Below are positions 7,961-17,964 of a DNA stretch of 64,000 nt, in pieces. How positions within the stretch are numbered: position 1 is the first letter of the stretch; every line of letters begins with the position of its first letter. The notes beneath the pieces were generated by a model. It was not told where the DNA came from and did no database searches. It was given only the letters and a program-made list of their open reading frames with translations. The stretch is from Marinilactibacillus piezotolerans (lineage in GTDB: Bacteria; Bacillota; Bacilli; Lactobacillales; Carnobacteriaceae_A): assembly GCF_900114235.1 (NCBI RefSeq), contig NZ_FOSJ01000004.1, positions 1 to 64,000 of the forward strand. The letters are read 5' to 3'. The translations under genes and the position numbers were made by a program.

Positions 7961-7992
7961 AATGGTAGATTTCATAGAAAGGAGTTGAGAAT

Positions 7993-8859
7993 ATGGAATA
8001 TCAGATCATCACAGACTCTTGTTGCGATCTTCCTTTAGATATAATGAAAGAGTACAATATAGAAGTGTTTAATTTTGTTATTTCTATAGAAAACGAAGAG
8101 CTAATCGATGATATGGGGTTGACGTTCAATAAAGATCAATTCTTTAAAAGGTTGAAAGATGGAGCAATTGCTTCTACTTCTCAAGTTAATGTGCATACTT
8201 ATATTGAAAAGTTCAAGCAATATATTGAGAAGGATAAGCCTGTTATTTATTTAGCTTTTTCTTCAGAATTGAGTGGATCTTACAATAATGCAGTGCAAGC
8301 AATTAATATCCTGAAAGAAGAATACGGTACAGTAGAAATTTCGATTGTAGATACTAAGGCAGCATCTTTAGGGCAAGGGTTGTTAGTTTATGAAGCTGCC
8401 AAGAGAAAAAGGGAAGGAATGTCTTTAAGTGATGTAGTAGAGTGGATAGAAGAGGTCAAAAACTCTGTTCATTCATGGGTCACTGTTGATGATATTAAAC
8501 ACCTTCAACGCGGTGGGCGAATCTCAGCCACAGCAGCAACTGTTGGTTCTATACTAAGTATCAAACCAATTATTGTCATGACTAGTGAAGGGAAATTAGT
8601 ACCTTTTTCAAAAGTTAGAGGAAGGAAGAAATCTTTACATTTTTTAGTGGATAAAACTCTTGAAGGGATCATTGAGCCTGAAAATCAGACAATTTTCATT
8701 GGTCACGTTGGTGTAATGGAAGATGCTGAGTATGTAAAAAAATTACTTGAAAGTAGACAGAAATTTAAACAAGTAATTATTACGTCTTATGGTCCTACAG
8801 TAGCTTCACATACAGGGTTTGGTTCTTTAGCAGTATTTAGCTTTGGAAAAGAGAAATAG
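7993..8859 (+). CDS. DegV family (FakB-type) fatty-acid-binding protein
   Basis: DegV/FakB proteins bind a fatty acid and present it to the kinase FakA, which makes acyl-phosphate. The 288-residue protein shows the family's landmarks: N-terminal IITDSCCDLP, TSQVN near residue 62 (the serine/threonine-rich carboxylate contact), FSSELSGSYNNA, and DIKHLQRGGRIS with IKPII in the second domain. FakA is encoded in the same window at 32983-34626, giving it a plausible partner; which fatty acids it prefers cannot be read from sequence. GAAAGGAG precedes the ATG. It is monocistronic, with a palindrome-bearing promoter and a weak terminator. Confidence 0.9.
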   Translation: MEYQIITDSCCDLPLDIMKEYNIEVFNFVISIENEELIDDMGLTFNKDQFFKRLKDGAIASTSQVNVHTYIEKFKQYIEKDKPVIYLAFSSELSGSYNNAVQAINILKEEYGTVEISIVDTKAASLGQGLLVYEAAKRKREGMSLSDVVEWIEEVKNSVHSWVTVDDIKHLQRGGRISATAATVGSILSIKPIIVMTSEGKLVPFSKVRGRKKSLHFLVDKTLEGIIEPENQTIFIGHVGVMEDAEYVKKLLESRQKFKQVIITSYGPTVASHTGFGSLAVFSFGKEK

Positions 8860-8938
8860 TCATTTATTTGAATTAGGCACTTATTTATTCACAATGAACA
8901 ATTTTAATGAAAACAAACTGAATTATTAAAAGAAATTT

Positions 8939-8971
8939 AGTGCTCAATTAGCCCTAAATCAGCACTTTTTT
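8939..8971 (+). terminator. Probable terminator after degV
   Basis: AGTGCT (8939-8944) pairs with AGCACT (8961-8966), followed by a T-run. The stem is only six pairs with a 16-base loop, so it is modest. It lies in the 397-base non-coding stretch 8860-9256, which otherwise holds the V-ATPase promoter and leader. Confidence 0.45.
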
Positions 8972-9109
8972 GAAAATGATGTTAAGAAAATAAAGTAGAT
9001 ACAGAAATTGTCTGATTATAGATTCATAATGTAAAGAAAGTGAAGTTGCAAGTGCTCACAACCTTGAGTTGTCTATTGTTTATCCTCATTAAAGAGTGAG
9101 GGAACAGAA

Positions 9110-9139
9110 TTGACAATAAAAGAAAACGTATGGTAATAT
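9110..9139 (+). promoter_or_regulatory. Promoter of the V-ATPase operon
   Basis: A perfect TTGACA (9110-9115) and TAATAT (9134-9139) are 18 bases apart. The transcript would begin near 9146, giving a leader of about 110 bases before ntpF. Confidence 0.7.
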
Positions 9140-9196
9140 AGACCACGTGGTTGAAATAAATAATAATGCGGTTGGGCGTGAGCTTTCAAGGTAAAT

Positions 9197-9216
9197 ATCT
9201 TCTGGGGTGAGAAGAT
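9197..9216 (+). promoter_or_regulatory. Hairpin in the V-ATPase operon leader
   Basis: ATCTTCT (9197-9203) and AGAAGAT (9210-9216) form a perfect seven-pair stem around GGGGTG. It lies in the 5' leader, 27 bases upstream of the ntpF ribosome binding site. Its role is unknown; mRNA stability or a protein-binding element are possible. Confidence 0.5.
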
Positions 9217-9256
9217 GCTTGTTAGTCACGTCCTTTTTGGCGGAAGGAGGCACGAT

Positions 9257-9583
9257 ATGAACCGTGAAGCAATTAATTATGTTAAAGAGGCTGAAGAACG
9301 CGCTTCTCAATTGCGGAGAGATGCTGACGATGAAATAAAACAAATTAAATTAGAAACAGCAAAAGAAATAGAGTCTATCCAATCTAAACTTGAAGCTGAA
9401 TTGTCAGAATACGAATCCGAGCAACAACAGATCTTTTCTACTAAGCTAGATAAAGACCAAGCTGAAATGGATGAATCCGCTGATAGAGAAGCAGAGCGGT
9501 TCGAACAGGCTTATCAAGAGAACAAACAAGCTCTAGCCAATCGAATAGCAGAGGAGGTAGTGCGTCGATATGGCAATCGCTAA
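9257..9583 (+). CDS. ntpF: V-type ATPase peripheral stalk subunit G (NtpF)
   Basis: The first gene of the operon encodes a 108-residue, highly charged, almost continuous coiled-coil protein, as expected for the peripheral stalk subunit that pairs with NtpE to hold the catalytic head against rotation. AAGGAGG at 9244-9250 places the start at ATG 9257; the frame is open upstream but without a better site. It overlaps ntpI by 14 bases, indicating translational coupling. Recognition rests on size, coiled-coil composition and first position in an ntpFIKECGABD order identical to that of Enterococcus hirae. Confidence 0.88.
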   Translation: MNREAINYVKEAEERASQLRRDADDEIKQIKLETAKEIESIQSKLEAELSEYESEQQQIFSTKLDKDQAEMDESADREAERFEQAYQENKQALANRIAEEVVRRYGNR

Positions 9584-11525
9584 AATGAAAAAATTGACTT
9601 TGATGGCTGAGCAACAGAATAAAGAAACGCTGTTGCGATCTATTCAAGAGATGCAAAGTATTGAAGTCATTTCACTTTCCGATGTTTTAGAAGAAGATAT
9701 ATTAGAACAATTCGAAGTTGCTGATTCTTATAATGAAACTTTAGATTATAAATCTGAGCTTCAAGATATTGAACATGCGTTATCTTACGTAAGCCAATTT
9801 ATTCCTGAACCTGGTATGATTGAAAAACTGAAAACTAAGAGAGAAGTACTCTCGTTAGAAGAGTTAGAGAGTCATGTCAAAAATACTGATATCGAAGGTT
9901 TGATTAATCAGGTACAAGATAAAGAAAAAGAAATCAACCATATCGAAGAACGTAAAAAAGCACTACAAGAAGAAGAAACGTTCTTAAGAAAATGGCGCGA
10001 ATTGAAATTTCTACCATCAGAAGTTAAAGGTTTAAAACTTCTAAATGTCCATGTAGGAACGGTAGATAATGAACATTCACCTAGATTGATTGAAGGGTTA
10101 GATGGGTTATCTACTGCGTACTATGAAGAAATCTTTAGTAGAAGTGATGAGATTGCCTACATGATTATTCTTGCTAAAGAACAGGAAGAGCAATTCAATA
10201 AACTTACAGCGGAATTAAGTTTCAGAGAATTGAAGTATCCTTTCGAACTTTTACCTGAAGATGCTTTATATGCAAACTTGAATAGCCAAAAGGCTCTTAT
10301 CGAAAAAGAAGCAGCTTTAAAAAAAGAAATGAAAGAATGGCGTTCAGTAGCAAGAGATTTACAGTTTGCTGAAGAATATTATTATAATCTTGGCCAAAGA
10401 GAAGTAGCCAAAGATCTAGTATTGAATAGTAAGCACTTATTTATAGCAAGTGGCTGGATTGAAGAAGAGAAACTTGATTCTTTAAAACACATTATTAATA
10501 CTGACTTAGGTGAAGATGCTGTAGTAGTTATGACAGATGATGTCAAGATGGAAGAATTCGATCAAGTACCAATAGTTTTGCATAATAACAGCGTGATTAG
10601 ACCTTTTGAACTGATTACCGAGATGTTCAGTTTGCCAAAATATAATGAAGTTGATCCGACACCATTGATGTTTCCGTTTTTCTTGATATTCTTTGGAATG
10701 ATTGGAGCAGATTTAGGGTATGGTTTACTATTAGGAATTGGAACATTTGTAGCTTTGAAACTTTCCGGTATTGAAGGATCTACTCGTAGATTTATGAAGT
10801 TCCTTCATATTTTATCTTATCCGACAATGGCATTCGGACTGTTTTTCGGTAGCTTCTTTGGAATATCCTTGCCGTTCCATGTGCTTTCATTACAAGATGA
10901 CGTCATAGTAGTTATGGTTATCTCTGTAATTATCGGTGTGATTCAGTTGATTTTCGGACTAATTATGAATGGAATCATTAAAGGGCGCCAGGGACAAAGA
11001 GCGTCCAGTTATGTAGATGGATATGCTTGGGCAATGATGCTGATAGGACTTGCAATTTATGTTTTAGGATCAATCGTCTTCGGGATTCCTTTAGTTTCTC
11101 AAATCGGTATCGGTCTAGCTTTAATTAATGTAGTTGGAATTGTAGTTGTTTCTACGATTTCAAGTAAAAATAAAGCACTAGGATTTGGATTGGGACTTTA
11201 TAACTTGTACGGAGTCACTGGTTATGTCGGTGATATTGTCAGTTATACCCGACTAATGGCTCTTGGTGTAGCAAGTGCAAATATTGCTATGGCGTTTAAT
11301 CTTATAGTAGGTTATCTACCACCCTTATTCAGATTTACGATCGGTGTTCTACTAATTATTGCATTACAAGCAATGAACGTTGCACTGTCATTCTTGAGTG
11401 CTTATGTACACTCATCCAGACTGCAATACGTTGAGTTCTTTGGTAAGTTTTTTGAGGGCGGCGGTAAACCCTTGACACCATTGAAAACACTTGAAAAACA
11501 TATTTGGTTGAAACAAAAGATTTAA
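9570..11525 (+). CDS. ntpI: V-type ATPase membrane subunit a (NtpI)
   Basis: NtpI is the stator subunit that provides the ion half-channels against the rotor ring. The N-terminal 360 or so residues are cytoplasmic with long helical arms; the C-terminal part starts with PLMFPFFLIFFGMIGADLGYG and has several membrane helices. The essential rotor-facing arginine lies in SYTRLMALG at residue 561. The length, 651 residues, is normal. It starts inside the end of ntpF, with GAGGAGG upstream, and is followed closely by the rotor gene ntpK. Confidence 0.96.
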   Translation: MAIAKMKKLTLMAEQQNKETLLRSIQEMQSIEVISLSDVLEEDILEQFEVADSYNETLDYKSELQDIEHALSYVSQFIPEPGMIEKLKTKREVLSLEELESHVKNTDIEGLINQVQDKEKEINHIEERKKALQEEETFLRKWRELKFLPSEVKGLKLLNVHVGTVDNEHSPRLIEGLDGLSTAYYEEIFSRSDEIAYMIILAKEQEEQFNKLTAELSFRELKYPFELLPEDALYANLNSQKALIEKEAALKKEMKEWRSVARDLQFAEEYYYNLGQREVAKDLVLNSKHLFIASGWIEEEKLDSLKHIINTDLGEDAVVVMTDDVKMEEFDQVPIVLHNNSVIRPFELITEMFSLPKYNEVDPTPLMFPFFLIFFGMIGADLGYGLLLGIGTFVALKLSGIEGSTRRFMKFLHILSYPTMAFGLFFGSFFGISLPFHVLSLQDDVIVVMVISVIIGVIQLIFGLIMNGIIKGRQGQRASSYVDGYAWAMMLIGLAIYVLGSIVFGIPLVSQIGIGLALINVVGIVVVSTISSKNKALGFGLGLYNLYGVTGYVGDIVSYTRLMALGVASANIAMAFNLIVGYLPPLFRFTIGVLLIIALQAMNVALSFLSAYVHSSRLQYVEFFGKFFEGGGKPLTPLKTLEKHIWLKQKI

Positions 11526-11548
11526 TTAAAAAATGGAGGAATAATATA

Positions 11549-12022
11549 ATGGAATTTTTACAAACACTTTTAGGAGATAACATGGGTCAAATTTTTGCCG
11601 GATTAGGTATTGCAATGGCTGTTATCTTTTCAGGAATCGGATCATCACGCGGGGTATCAATTGCAGGTGAGGCAGCAGCAGCATTAACTAAAGAACAACC
11701 AGAATCATTTGGTCGAGCACTTGTACTACAAATGCTTCCAGCAACACAAGGTCTTTATGGTTTTGTTATTGGATTTTTAATTTTCTTACAAATCACTCCG
11801 GATCTAGCGGTTTCTGATGGTTGGTATTTGTTTGTAGCTGGACTTCCAGTTGCTTTCACTTGTCTTTCTTCTGGTGGTAACCAAGGACGTGTATCTTCAG
11901 CAGCTATGCAAATCTTGGCACAAAAACCTGAACACACAACAAAAGGGATTATCTACTCAGCAATGGTTGAAACTTATGCAATTTTAGGTTTCGTTATTTC
12001 CTTAGTAATGATTATCTTATAA
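11549..12022 (+). CDS. ntpK: V-type ATPase rotor ring subunit K (Na+-type)
   Basis: A 157-residue proteolipid of two fused hairpins (four membrane helices) forming the rotor ring. All five residues that bind Na+ in Enterococcus hirae NtpK (L61, T64, Q65, Q110, E139) are present with a constant +2 shift: L63, T66, Q67, Q112 and E141. This supports Na+ rather than H+ translocation. ATG at 11549 is chosen because TGGAGGAATAAT precedes it and it gives the family length; a longer frame begins inside ntpI. An intercistronic hairpin follows the gene, sensible for a subunit needed in many copies. Confidence 0.96.
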   Translation: MEFLQTLLGDNMGQIFAGLGIAMAVIFSGIGSSRGVSIAGEAAAALTKEQPESFGRALVLQMLPATQGLYGFVIGFLIFLQITPDLAVSDGWYLFVAGLPVAFTCLSSGGNQGRVSSAAMQILAQKPEHTTKGIIYSAMVETYAILGFVISLVMIIL

Positions 12023-12050
12023 TTATATAATAGAATCGCTTCTTAATTCG

Positions 12051-12079
12051 AATATAGATCTTTTTATTGGGTCTATATT
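12051..12079 (+). promoter_or_regulatory. Intercistronic hairpin between ntpK and ntpE
   Basis: AATATAGATC (12051-12060) pairs with GGTCTATATT (12070-12079), ten pairs including one G-U, around a U-rich loop. No T-run follows, so it is not a typical terminator. It may stabilise the 3' end of an ntpK-containing fragment or reduce downstream transcription to suit the ring stoichiometry. Confidence 0.55.
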
Positions 12080-12118
12080 TATTATGAAAAGAAGAACTAC
12101 TAAGGAGGTTTAGTTAGC

Positions 12119-12700
12119 ATGGCAGATTTAAAACTTTTGACAGAAAGAGTTGTTGAAAAAGAAAAAGCAGCTATTCGTCAACGTGTTGAAGAAGCACGTA
12201 AAGATGCTGAAGATGAAATCCAAGCAGCTCGTGTTAAAGAAGAGCAAGATAAAATTGCACGTAAGCTGGCAATCGATGAAGCAGCTCAACAAAATTATAC
12301 AATTCGAAAAAATACTTTAGAGATTCAAAAAAGAAATAATGTTTTAGCGGCTAAGCAAGACATTCTTTCTAGAGTGATTAAAGATGTTAAAGATGAAATG
12401 AATCAGATCAGCGAAGCTGATTATAAAGTTTTCTTAGCAGGCGTATTATCTCAATTCAAAAATGAAAACAAAGTGACTCTTGTCAGTGGAGAAAAAACTG
12501 TAAATCTTGTAGATCAAGAGTGGATTAATGAAAACACTGGGTCTGATTTACAAGCTACACTATCTAATGAAACTGTAAATGATGAAGCAGGAGTGCTAGT
12601 TCAAAAAGATGGAATTGAATACAATTTCTTGTTTGATGCGTTGATTGATGATGCTAAGTCAGAATTGATTCCAATCATAACAAAAGAATTATTTGTTTAA
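12119..12700 (+). CDS. ntpE: V-type ATPase peripheral stalk subunit E (NtpE)
   Basis: NtpE forms the peripheral stalk with NtpF. Residues 1 to about 100 are a charged helical coiled coil (MADLKLLTERVVEKEKAAI onward), followed by a compact C-terminal domain that binds the catalytic subunit. The length, 193 residues, matches the family. AAGGAGG lies ten bases before the ATG. It stands 96 bases after ntpK, the largest gap in the operon, filled by a hairpin. Confidence 0.92.
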   Translation: MADLKLLTERVVEKEKAAIRQRVEEARKDAEDEIQAARVKEEQDKIARKLAIDEAAQQNYTIRKNTLEIQKRNNVLAAKQDILSRVIKDVKDEMNQISEADYKVFLAGVLSQFKNENKVTLVSGEKTVNLVDQEWINENTGSDLQATLSNETVNDEAGVLVQKDGIEYNFLFDALIDDAKSELIPIITKELFV

Positions 12701-12713
12701 GGAGGAGAAAATT

Positions 12714-13715
12714 TTGAAAGATACCGCTTATGGTTCAAGTAATGTACTCATTCGTGTGTATGAAAATAACCTCCTGAATCGGGGACATTATGATCGTATG
12801 CTTGCAGCTGATTCTTTTGAGGATGCTGTGAATGTATTACGTGAAACTCCGTATAGAAATGATGTTGATCGGATAAAAGAAGATAAGAACTATGACACTA
12901 TGCTGATGAATGAATTACATCAGACTTTTGATGAATTATTCAACATAAGTCCGAACAAAGCTCTAATTGAGTTGTTCGGACTGCGTTATGCTTATCATAA
13001 TCTTAAAGTTCTTTTCAAAGAAGAGTTTACTGATCAGGAACTAGATCACTTATTCATTCCTATTGGTCGATATGACATATCTGAATTGAGACAAGCAGTG
13101 AGAACAGGTGATTCTGATATTTTGCCTCAGCCTTATCTAGATAGCATACACGAAGTACAAGAAGACTACGATCAATATCAGAATGCCCAGGCAGTAGATA
13201 TTATTTTAGATCGTCGTTATTTCACTCATATGCGCATTCTTGCTGATGAAACAAATGAACCGAAAATCCCGGAAATGGTAGAGACGTTCATTGATTTTCA
13301 AAATCTATCTACATTGATACGTGCAATGAGACAAAATAGAACGCGTAATTTCTTATTAACCATTTTGTCTAGCTCTGGATCTATACCTAAAGGGAAATTA
13401 TTAGAGATCGCTACTAAGGATCTTAGTTCAGCTGCAAGTTCTCTAATGAATACGAAGTACAGATCTATCATCGAAGCTTCTGTAGATTCTGCAACAAATG
13501 AAATTTCACCAGTGAAAATTGATTTTGAAACAGATAATGCTTATATGAAAATAATGCAAAATGCAAAATTAGAAGCTTTTGGTCCATTACCAATCGTTGC
13601 TTACATTTACGCAAAAGAAACAGAAGTCAAAAACCTGCGACTTATTCTTTCTGGTAAGGAAAACGGCGTTTCTGCCGATGGAATCAGAGAAAGGATGCGA
13701 TTGAATTATGCCTAA
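12714..13715 (+). CDS. ntpC: V-type ATPase subunit C/d (NtpC)
   Basis: NtpC is the funnel-shaped protein joining the central rotor axle to the membrane ring. The 333-residue protein begins KDTAYGSSNVLIRVYENNLL and shows the helical repeats typical of the archaeal/bacterial C family. The start is TTG at 12714, because GGAGGAG (12701-12707) sits six bases ahead, right behind the ntpE stop; an in-frame ATG at 12693 would overlap ntpE and precede the ribosome binding site. The 3' end overlaps ntpG by eight bases. Confidence 0.93.
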   Translation: MKDTAYGSSNVLIRVYENNLLNRGHYDRMLAADSFEDAVNVLRETPYRNDVDRIKEDKNYDTMLMNELHQTFDELFNISPNKALIELFGLRYAYHNLKVLFKEEFTDQELDHLFIPIGRYDISELRQAVRTGDSDILPQPYLDSIHEVQEDYDQYQNAQAVDIILDRRYFTHMRILADETNEPKIPEMVETFIDFQNLSTLIRAMRQNRTRNFLLTILSSSGSIPKGKLLEIATKDLSSAASSLMNTKYRSIIEASVDSATNEISPVKIDFETDNAYMKIMQNAKLEAFGPLPIVAYIYAKETEVKNLRLILSGKENGVSADGIRERMRLNYA

Positions 13716-14019
13716 CAATATTGGTGTTGTTGGAGATAGAGAGTCAGTTTTGGCATTTCGAATGCTCGGTTTTGATGTGCATTTTGCTACAGAAGCAAAA
13801 GAGGCTAGACGAATCATTGACAAACTCGCAGAAAAAAATTATGGTGTTGTCTATTTGACTGAACAATTGGCAGAATTGATTCCAGACACTATTAGAAGAT
13901 ATGATGCGAAGATGACACCTGCCGTCATTTTGATCCCGAATCATGCTGGTTCACGCGGCATTGGGAAGAAACGTGTCCAAGAAAATGTCGAAAAAGCTGT
14001 GGGTCAAAATATTCTATAG
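13708..14019 (+). CDS. ntpG: V-type ATPase subunit F (NtpG)
   Basis: A 103-residue subunit of the central rotor shaft, which binds NtpD. The family signature is visible in GVVGDRESVLAFRMLGFDV at the N-terminus and YGVVYLTEQLAELIP in the middle, consistent with a Rossmann-like small domain. It begins inside ntpC (ATG overlapping the last eight bases) and ends 12 bases before ntpA, so translation is probably coupled. Confidence 0.94.
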   Translation: MPNNIGVVGDRESVLAFRMLGFDVHFATEAKEARRIIDKLAEKNYGVVYLTEQLAELIPDTIRRYDAKMTPAVILIPNHAGSRGIGKKRVQENVEKAVGQNIL

Positions 14020-14031
14020 GAGGGTACGAAT

Positions 14032-15816
14032 TTGAGTAACGGAACAATTGTTAGTGTTTCAGGACCTTTGGTTACTGCTAGAGGTATGGAGTCAGCTAAT
14101 ATACAAGATATTTGCCGAGTTGGCGAATTAGGATTGATTGGTGAAATCATCGAGATGCGTGGAGATATTGCATCTATTCAGGTATATGAAGAAACTTCAA
14201 TGGTTGGTCCTGGTGAAAAAGTTGAAACTACAGGAGAACCTTTATCTGTGGAATTAGCGCCAGGGATGATTGCACAAATGTTTGATGGAATTCAACGTCC
14301 ATTAGATGAGTTTATGGATAAAACAAATAGTAACTTTCTAGAACGTGGTATGGAGATTAAGCCACTTAATAGAGATAAAGAATGGGATTTTACTGCAACT
14401 GTTGAAGTTGGAGCGGAAGTTATTGGTGGAGACATTTTAGGAACTGTTCAAGAGACTAGTGTATTAGAACACAGAATCATGGTACCTAACGGTGTTAGCG
14501 GAACAGTTAAATCTATCTCTAGCGGAACTTTTAAGCTTACAGATACTTTGTACGTTATTGATACTCCAGAAGGTGAAAAAGAATTTACAATGATCCAAAA
14601 ATGGCCGGTTAGACGTAGTCGTCCAATCAGTCGTAAACTAAATCCAGTTGAACCTTTGATTACTGGTCAGCGGGTAATTGATACACTGTTCCCAGTAGCA
14701 AAAGGTGGAGCTGCTGCAGTTCCAGGTCCATTTGGTGCGGGTAAAACAGTTGTGCAGCATCAGATTGCAAAATGGGCCGATGTTGATTTAGTTGTATATG
14801 TTGGTTGTGGAGAACGTGGTAATGAGATGACGGACGTTATTAACGAGTTCCCAGAATTGATTGATCCAAATACAGGTAAATCTATTATGGAAAGAACAGT
14901 ATTGATTGCAAATACTTCTAACATGCCCGTAGCGGCTCGTGAAGCTTCAATTTATACTGGTATCACAATTGCTGAATATTTCCGAGATATGGGATACTCT
15001 GTAGCAATCATGGCAGATTCAACTTCTCGATGGGCAGAAGCATTACGTGAAATGTCTGGACGATTAGAGGAAATGCCAGGGGATGAAGGTTACCCAGCTT
15101 ATTTAGGCAGTAGGCTAGCTGAGTATTACGAAAGAGCTGGAAAGGTAATTTCTTTAGGATCTACTGGTCGCGAAGGAAGTATTACTGCTATCGGAGCGGT
15201 TTCACCTCCAGGCGGAGACACTTCAGAGCCGGTTACACAAAATACATTGCGTGTAGCAAAAGTTTATTGGGGACTTGATTCATCACTTGCACAAAGACGT
15301 CACTTTCCTTCAATTAACTGGTTAAGTTCATACTCACTATATTCCAATGAAATGAATGCCTTCGTAGGCAAGAAATTAAATGTTGACTGGGATGAAAAAG
15401 TTACTAGAGTTAAATCATTACTTCAAGATGAATCTGAACTTCAAGAAATTGTCCGTTTAGTTGGAGTAGAGTCCCTTTCGGAACGTGATAGATTGAAACT
15501 GATCATCGCTCGTATGATTCGTGAAGACTTCCTGCAACAAAATGCGTTTGATGATGTGGATACGTATACTTCTAGGGAAAAACAATATGAAATGATTGAA
15601 ACGATTCTTGATTTCCAAGATAAAGCTCTTCGTGCTATGGACTTAGGCGCGTATTATGATGAAATCAATGATGGTACCGATGAAATCCGAGAAAAAATCG
15701 GACGTTCTAAATTTATTCCTGAAGAAGAACTTTCCCGTTTTGCTGATATTCGTAAGCAAACAGAAGAAACAATTCAACAAGTTATTGAAAAAGGTGGTGT
15801 AGAGTCAGATGCTTAA
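14032..15816 (+). CDS. ntpA: V-type ATPase catalytic subunit A (NtpA)
   Basis: The catalytic subunit that hydrolyses ATP. The Walker A motif GPFGAGKT is at residues 232-239, preceded by the A-type insertion domain (about residues 110-200). GCGERGNEM and the Walker B region ([16 protein letters not shown]) follow. The 594 residues match the family. The TTG start at 14032 is supported by AGGAGGG upstream. The last eight bases overlap ntpB. Confidence 0.97.
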   Translation: MSNGTIVSVSGPLVTARGMESANIQDICRVGELGLIGEIIEMRGDIASIQVYEETSMVGPGEKVETTGEPLSVELAPGMIAQMFDGIQRPLDEFMDKTNSNFLERGMEIKPLNRDKEWDFTATVEVGAEVIGGDILGTVQETSVLEHRIMVPNGVSGTVKSISSGTFKLTDTLYVIDTPEGEKEFTMIQKWPVRRSRPISRKLNPVEPLITGQRVIDTLFPVAKGGAAAVPGPFGAGKTVVQHQIAKWADVDLVVYVGCGERGNEMTDVINEFPELIDPNTGKSIMERTVLIANTSNMPVAAREASIYTGITIAEYFRDMGYSVAIMADSTSRWAEALREMSGRLEEMPGDEGYPAYLGSRLAEYYERAGKVISLGSTGREGSITAIGAVSPPGGDTSEPVTQNTLRVAKVYWGLDSSLAQRRHFPSINWLSSYSLYSNEMNAFVGKKLNVDWDEKVTRVKSLLQDESELQEIVRLVGVESLSERDRLKLIIARMIREDFLQQNAFDDVDTYTSREKQYEMIETILDFQDKALRAMDLGAYYDEINDGTDEIREKIGRSKFIPEEELSRFADIRKQTEETIQQVIEKGGVESDA

Positions 15817-17185
15817 AGAGTATAAAACAGTTTCCGAAATAGTAGGACCTTTGATGACCGTTACAGGAGTTGAAGGTGTTAAATACGATGAACTTGTTGA
15901 TATCGAACTTCAAGATGGTACAAGAAGACGTGGTCAAGTACTTGAAATCAATGGAGATAATGCTGTTGTCCAGTTATTTGAAGGATCAACAGGAATCAAC
16001 TTGAAAGATACAAAAGTACGTTTTCTTGGTAAGCCATTATCATTAGATGTATCTGAGGATATGATCGGACGTACTTTTGATGGAATGGGTCGTGTTAATG
16101 ATGGTGGACCTGACTTGATCCCTGAAAAAAGCTTAGATATCAATGGTATTGCGATCAATCCTATCGCTCGTAACTATCCAGATGAATTTATCCAGACAGG
16201 AATCTCAACAATTGATCATTTGAACACTTTAGTTCGTGGTCAAAAACTTCCAGTGTTTTCAGCTTCTGGTTTGCCGCATAAAGAATTAGCAGCTCAAATC
16301 GCAAGACAAGCAAAAGTTACAAATGCTGATGACAAGTTTGCCGTTGTATTTGCTGCTATTGGGATCACATTCGAAGAAGCTGAATTCTTCATGGAAGATT
16401 TCAAGAAGACCGGAGCAATCGACCGTTCAGTCTTATTCGTAAACTTAGCGGATGATCCAGCGATCGAACGTATTGCAACACCACGTATGGCTTTGACGGC
16501 TGCTGAATATTTAGCATTTGAAAAAGACATGCATGTGTTAGTTATCATGACCGACATGACTAACTATGCTGAAGCCCTGCGTGAAATCTCTGCAGCTAGA
16601 CGTGAGGTTCCAGGGCGTCGTGGATATCCTGGATATCTTTATACAAACTTGGCAACCTTATATGAGCGTGCTGGTCGTCTTGAAGGATCTAAAGGATCTG
16701 TTACTCAGATTCCTATCTTGACTATGCCGGAAGAAGATATTACGCATCCGATTCCTGATTTGACTGGATATATTACGGAAGGACAAATTATTCTTTCTCG
16801 TGATCTATATAATCAAGGATATCAACCACCAATTGATGTACTTCCTTCACTATCTCGTCTGAAAGATAAAGGAACGGGTGAAGGTAAGACACGTGAAGAT
16901 CACGCTGCTACAATGAACCAGATTTTCTCAGCTTATGCTCAAGGTAAAGAAGCGAAAGAATTATCTGCAGTACTTGGTGAAGCTGCACTATCTAAAAGTG
17001 ACCGTAAGTACGTTGAATTTACAAATAAATTTGAAAAAGAGTATGTAAATCAAGGAAACTATACGAATCGTTCGATTCAAGAAACACTTGATTTAGGTTG
17101 GGACTTGCTGAAAGTCTTACCGCGTGCTGAACTAAAACGTATCAAAGATGATATGCTGGACAAATATTTACCAAAAGGAGAGTGA
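15809..17185 (+). CDS. ntpB: V-type ATPase regulatory subunit B (NtpB)
   Basis: The non-catalytic nucleotide-fold subunit that alternates with NtpA in the head. It has the same three-domain layout, but the P-loop position reads [13 protein letters not shown] instead of a Walker A, as expected for B subunits. [17 protein letters not shown] and the [16 protein letters not shown] stretch are diagnostic. The length is 458 residues. It overlaps ntpA and is followed five bases later by ntpD. Confidence 0.97.
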   Translation: MLKEYKTVSEIVGPLMTVTGVEGVKYDELVDIELQDGTRRRGQVLEINGDNAVVQLFEGSTGINLKDTKVRFLGKPLSLDVSEDMIGRTFDGMGRVNDGGPDLIPEKSLDINGIAINPIARNYPDEFIQTGISTIDHLNTLVRGQKLPVFSASGLPHKELAAQIARQAKVTNADDKFAVVFAAIGITFEEAEFFMEDFKKTGAIDRSVLFVNLADDPAIERIATPRMALTAAEYLAFEKDMHVLVIMTDMTNYAEALREISAARREVPGRRGYPGYLYTNLATLYERAGRLEGSKGSVTQIPILTMPEEDITHPIPDLTGYITEGQIILSRDLYNQGYQPPIDVLPSLSRLKDKGTGEGKTREDHAATMNQIFSAYAQGKEAKELSAVLGEAALSKSDRKYVEFTNKFEKEYVNQGNYTNRSIQETLDLGWDLLKVLPRAELKRIKDDMLDKYLPKGE

Positions 17186-17190
17186 GGTAA

Positions 17191-17820
17191 ATGGCTAAAT
17201 TAAATGTCAACCCCACTCGAATGGAACTATCTAACCTGAAAGATCGTCTTTCGTTAGCTTCCAGAGGACATAAACTCCTCAAAGATAAGCAAGATGAACT
17301 GATGAGACGTTTCATTACGTTGATTCGTCAAAATAACGAATTGCGTATCGAAGTGGAAGATAAATTAGAAAAAGCAATGCAGTCTTTCGCAATGGCCAAA
17401 TCACTTCTTCACGAAAACTTTATTGAAGAACTGATGGCTGTTCCAAGCCAAAGCGTCAATTTAAATATCGATCAGAAAAATATTATGAGTGTTCGCGTGC
17501 CGCAAATGCATTTTCAATATAATGAGAATGCCGATGACCTTGAAGACTTAAGTTACGGATATTTAAATTCAAATGGTGAATTAGATTTGACATTTCAATA
17601 TTTGATTGAAGTAATGCCAGACATGCTTCAATTAGCAGAAATTGAAAAAACTTGTCAGTTAATGGCAGATGAAATCGAAAAAACTAGACGTCGTGTAAAC
17701 GCACTGGAATTCATGACGATTCCACAACTAGAAGAAACCATTTACTTTATTCAAATGAAACTTGATGAGGCAGAACGTGCTTCTATTACTCGATTGATGA
17801 AAGTAAAAGATATGGGATAA
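17191..17820 (+). CDS. ntpD: V-type ATPase central shaft subunit D (NtpD)
   Basis: The 209-residue rotor axle: two long antiparallel helices (N- and C-terminal) enclosing a short central hairpin. It opens with [16 protein letters not shown], a strong family signature, and the C-terminal helix contains RRRVNALE. It is the last gene of the operon; the ntpH and ntpJ genes that follow ntpD in Enterococcus hirae are absent, and a strong terminator comes five bases after the stop. Confidence 0.96.
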   Translation: MAKLNVNPTRMELSNLKDRLSLASRGHKLLKDKQDELMRRFITLIRQNNELRIEVEDKLEKAMQSFAMAKSLLHENFIEELMAVPSQSVNLNIDQKNIMSVRVPQMHFQYNENADDLEDLSYGYLNSNGELDLTFQYLIEVMPDMLQLAEIEKTCQLMADEIEKTRRRVNALEFMTIPQLEETIYFIQMKLDEAERASITRLMKVKDMG

Positions 17821-17824
17821 TTCC

Positions 17825-17862
17825 AAAAAAAGGTATCGATATTATTTATCGATACCTTTTTT
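17825..17862 (+). terminator. Terminator of the V-ATPase operon
   Basis: AAAAAAAGGTATCGAT (17825-17840) pairs with ATCGATACCTTTTTT (17848-17862) around a short ATTATTT loop. A strong Rho-independent terminator. Confidence 0.93.
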
Positions 17863-17872
17863 ATAATACTTA

Positions 17873-17901
17873 TTGAATAAATTTATTTATAGTTATATAA
17901 G
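17873..17901 (+). promoter_or_regulatory. Probable promoter of the patatin-like gene
   Basis: TTGAAT (17873-17878) and TATAAG (17896-17901) are 17 bases apart, immediately downstream of the operon terminator. Confidence 0.5.
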
Positions 17902-17964
17902 AATGTCGGTACTATATATACAAATCCCTTATTGTAGACGGATACTGCTAGGGAGGTAGTGAGA

